Of a stretch of 29,377 nt of DNA, positions 29,223-29,377 are shown one piece after another. Each line of letters begins with the position of its first letter. The stretch's first letter is position 1. Under the pieces are notes generated by a model. The model did no database searches, was not told where the DNA came from, and saw only the letters and a program-made list of their open reading frames with translations. The stretch is taken from IMG/VR virus record IMGVR_UViG_3300049489_000377, positions 1 to 29,377 of that record; one strand, 5' to 3'. Source of the DNA: a virus. Both the position numbers and the translations under genes were made by a program.

Positions 29223-29377
29223 ACAGCCCGCCCCATCATCGAGTCGTAAGATCTGCCCAAACGCTCCTGACGGTCTTCACGCTCGCGCATCCTGAGCGCG
29301 TGAGCCGTCATCTCGGCGTCATGCGCCAGCACCTTACGTTCCAGCTCCGCGCCCACGAAGTGGTGACTAAGCACCTG
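29219..29377 (-). CDS. Partial hypothetical protein (5' end outside)
   Basis: An open frame entering from the right edge and ending at TGA 29219, 52 residues visible. It is charged and helical (ELERKVLAHDAEMTAHALRM, then RERED), overlapping the next start by ATGA. Unrecognised. Confidence 0.5.
   Translation of the reverse strand, partial: QVLSHHFVGAELERKVLAHDAEMTAHALRMREREDRQERLGRSYDSMMGRAV

Noticed and set aside
1-29377. GGTAAG as a BREX recognition site
   Set aside because: GGTAAG is the methylation site of the E. coli HS BREX system, but a phage should avoid such a site. No BREX gene is in the window. The match may be chance.

Overview
The window reads as a contiguous piece of a temperate, contractile-tailed (Mu-like baseplate) phage or prophage of a high-GC bacterium. 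Coding is almost wall to wall. The host cannot be named from the sequence. A lipoprotein and a coiled-coil membrane protein in the lysis region make a Gram-negative host likely, but this is inference.

Late genes, + strand, 1-14842. The window opens inside a Mu gp44-like baseplate hub gene. It continues with homologues of Mu gp45, gp46, gp47 and gp48, in Mu order. A KilA/P63C-like regulator gene interrupts this series between gp45 and gp46. Then come a propeller-like tail protein, several small structural proteins, a 353-aa protein built of 21-residue repeats, a large tailspike with a pectate-lyase-like start, and a lysis block: holin-like membrane protein with an internal lipoprotein start, two small genes, Amidase_2 endolysin, membrane-anchored coiled coil, DUF6527 protein, and a lipoprotein with an HExxH motif.

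Early genes, - strand, 29377 down to 14766. About 40 mostly tiny genes lie head to tail. Most overlap by ATGA, GTGA or TGATG, which suggests one or very few long transcripts entering from the right. Recognisable modules are recombination (YqaJ-type exonuclease, RecT, DEDDh exonuclease at 24.3-27.0 kb) and lysogeny (MerR-type HTH/excisionase-like protein, tyrosine integrase, DUF1643 protein at 17.7-20.2 kb). There is also a frameshifted methylase-like gene, several Cys-rich (zinc-ribbon-like) proteins and a protein with eight TATAG octapeptide repeats. Four genes of 30-58 codons (15877-15996, 21763-21855, 23795-23971, 26984-27076) fill the remaining holes. The two halves converge and overlap at 14766-14842. 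No tRNA, CRISPR array, insertion sequence, att site or clear C1/CI-type repressor was seen.

The most unusual signal is a 5-mer, GTAAG (CTTAC on the other strand). It occurs about 127 times by hand count, roughly three times the composition-based expectation, in all reading frames and on both strands. It is absent from about 2 kb of the tailspike gene and 1 kb of the integrase gene. At gene junctions it belongs to longer repeated cassettes: GAAAGGTAAG, where the TAA is often the upstream stop, and ATGGCAAACGGTAAG, which encodes MANGK starts.
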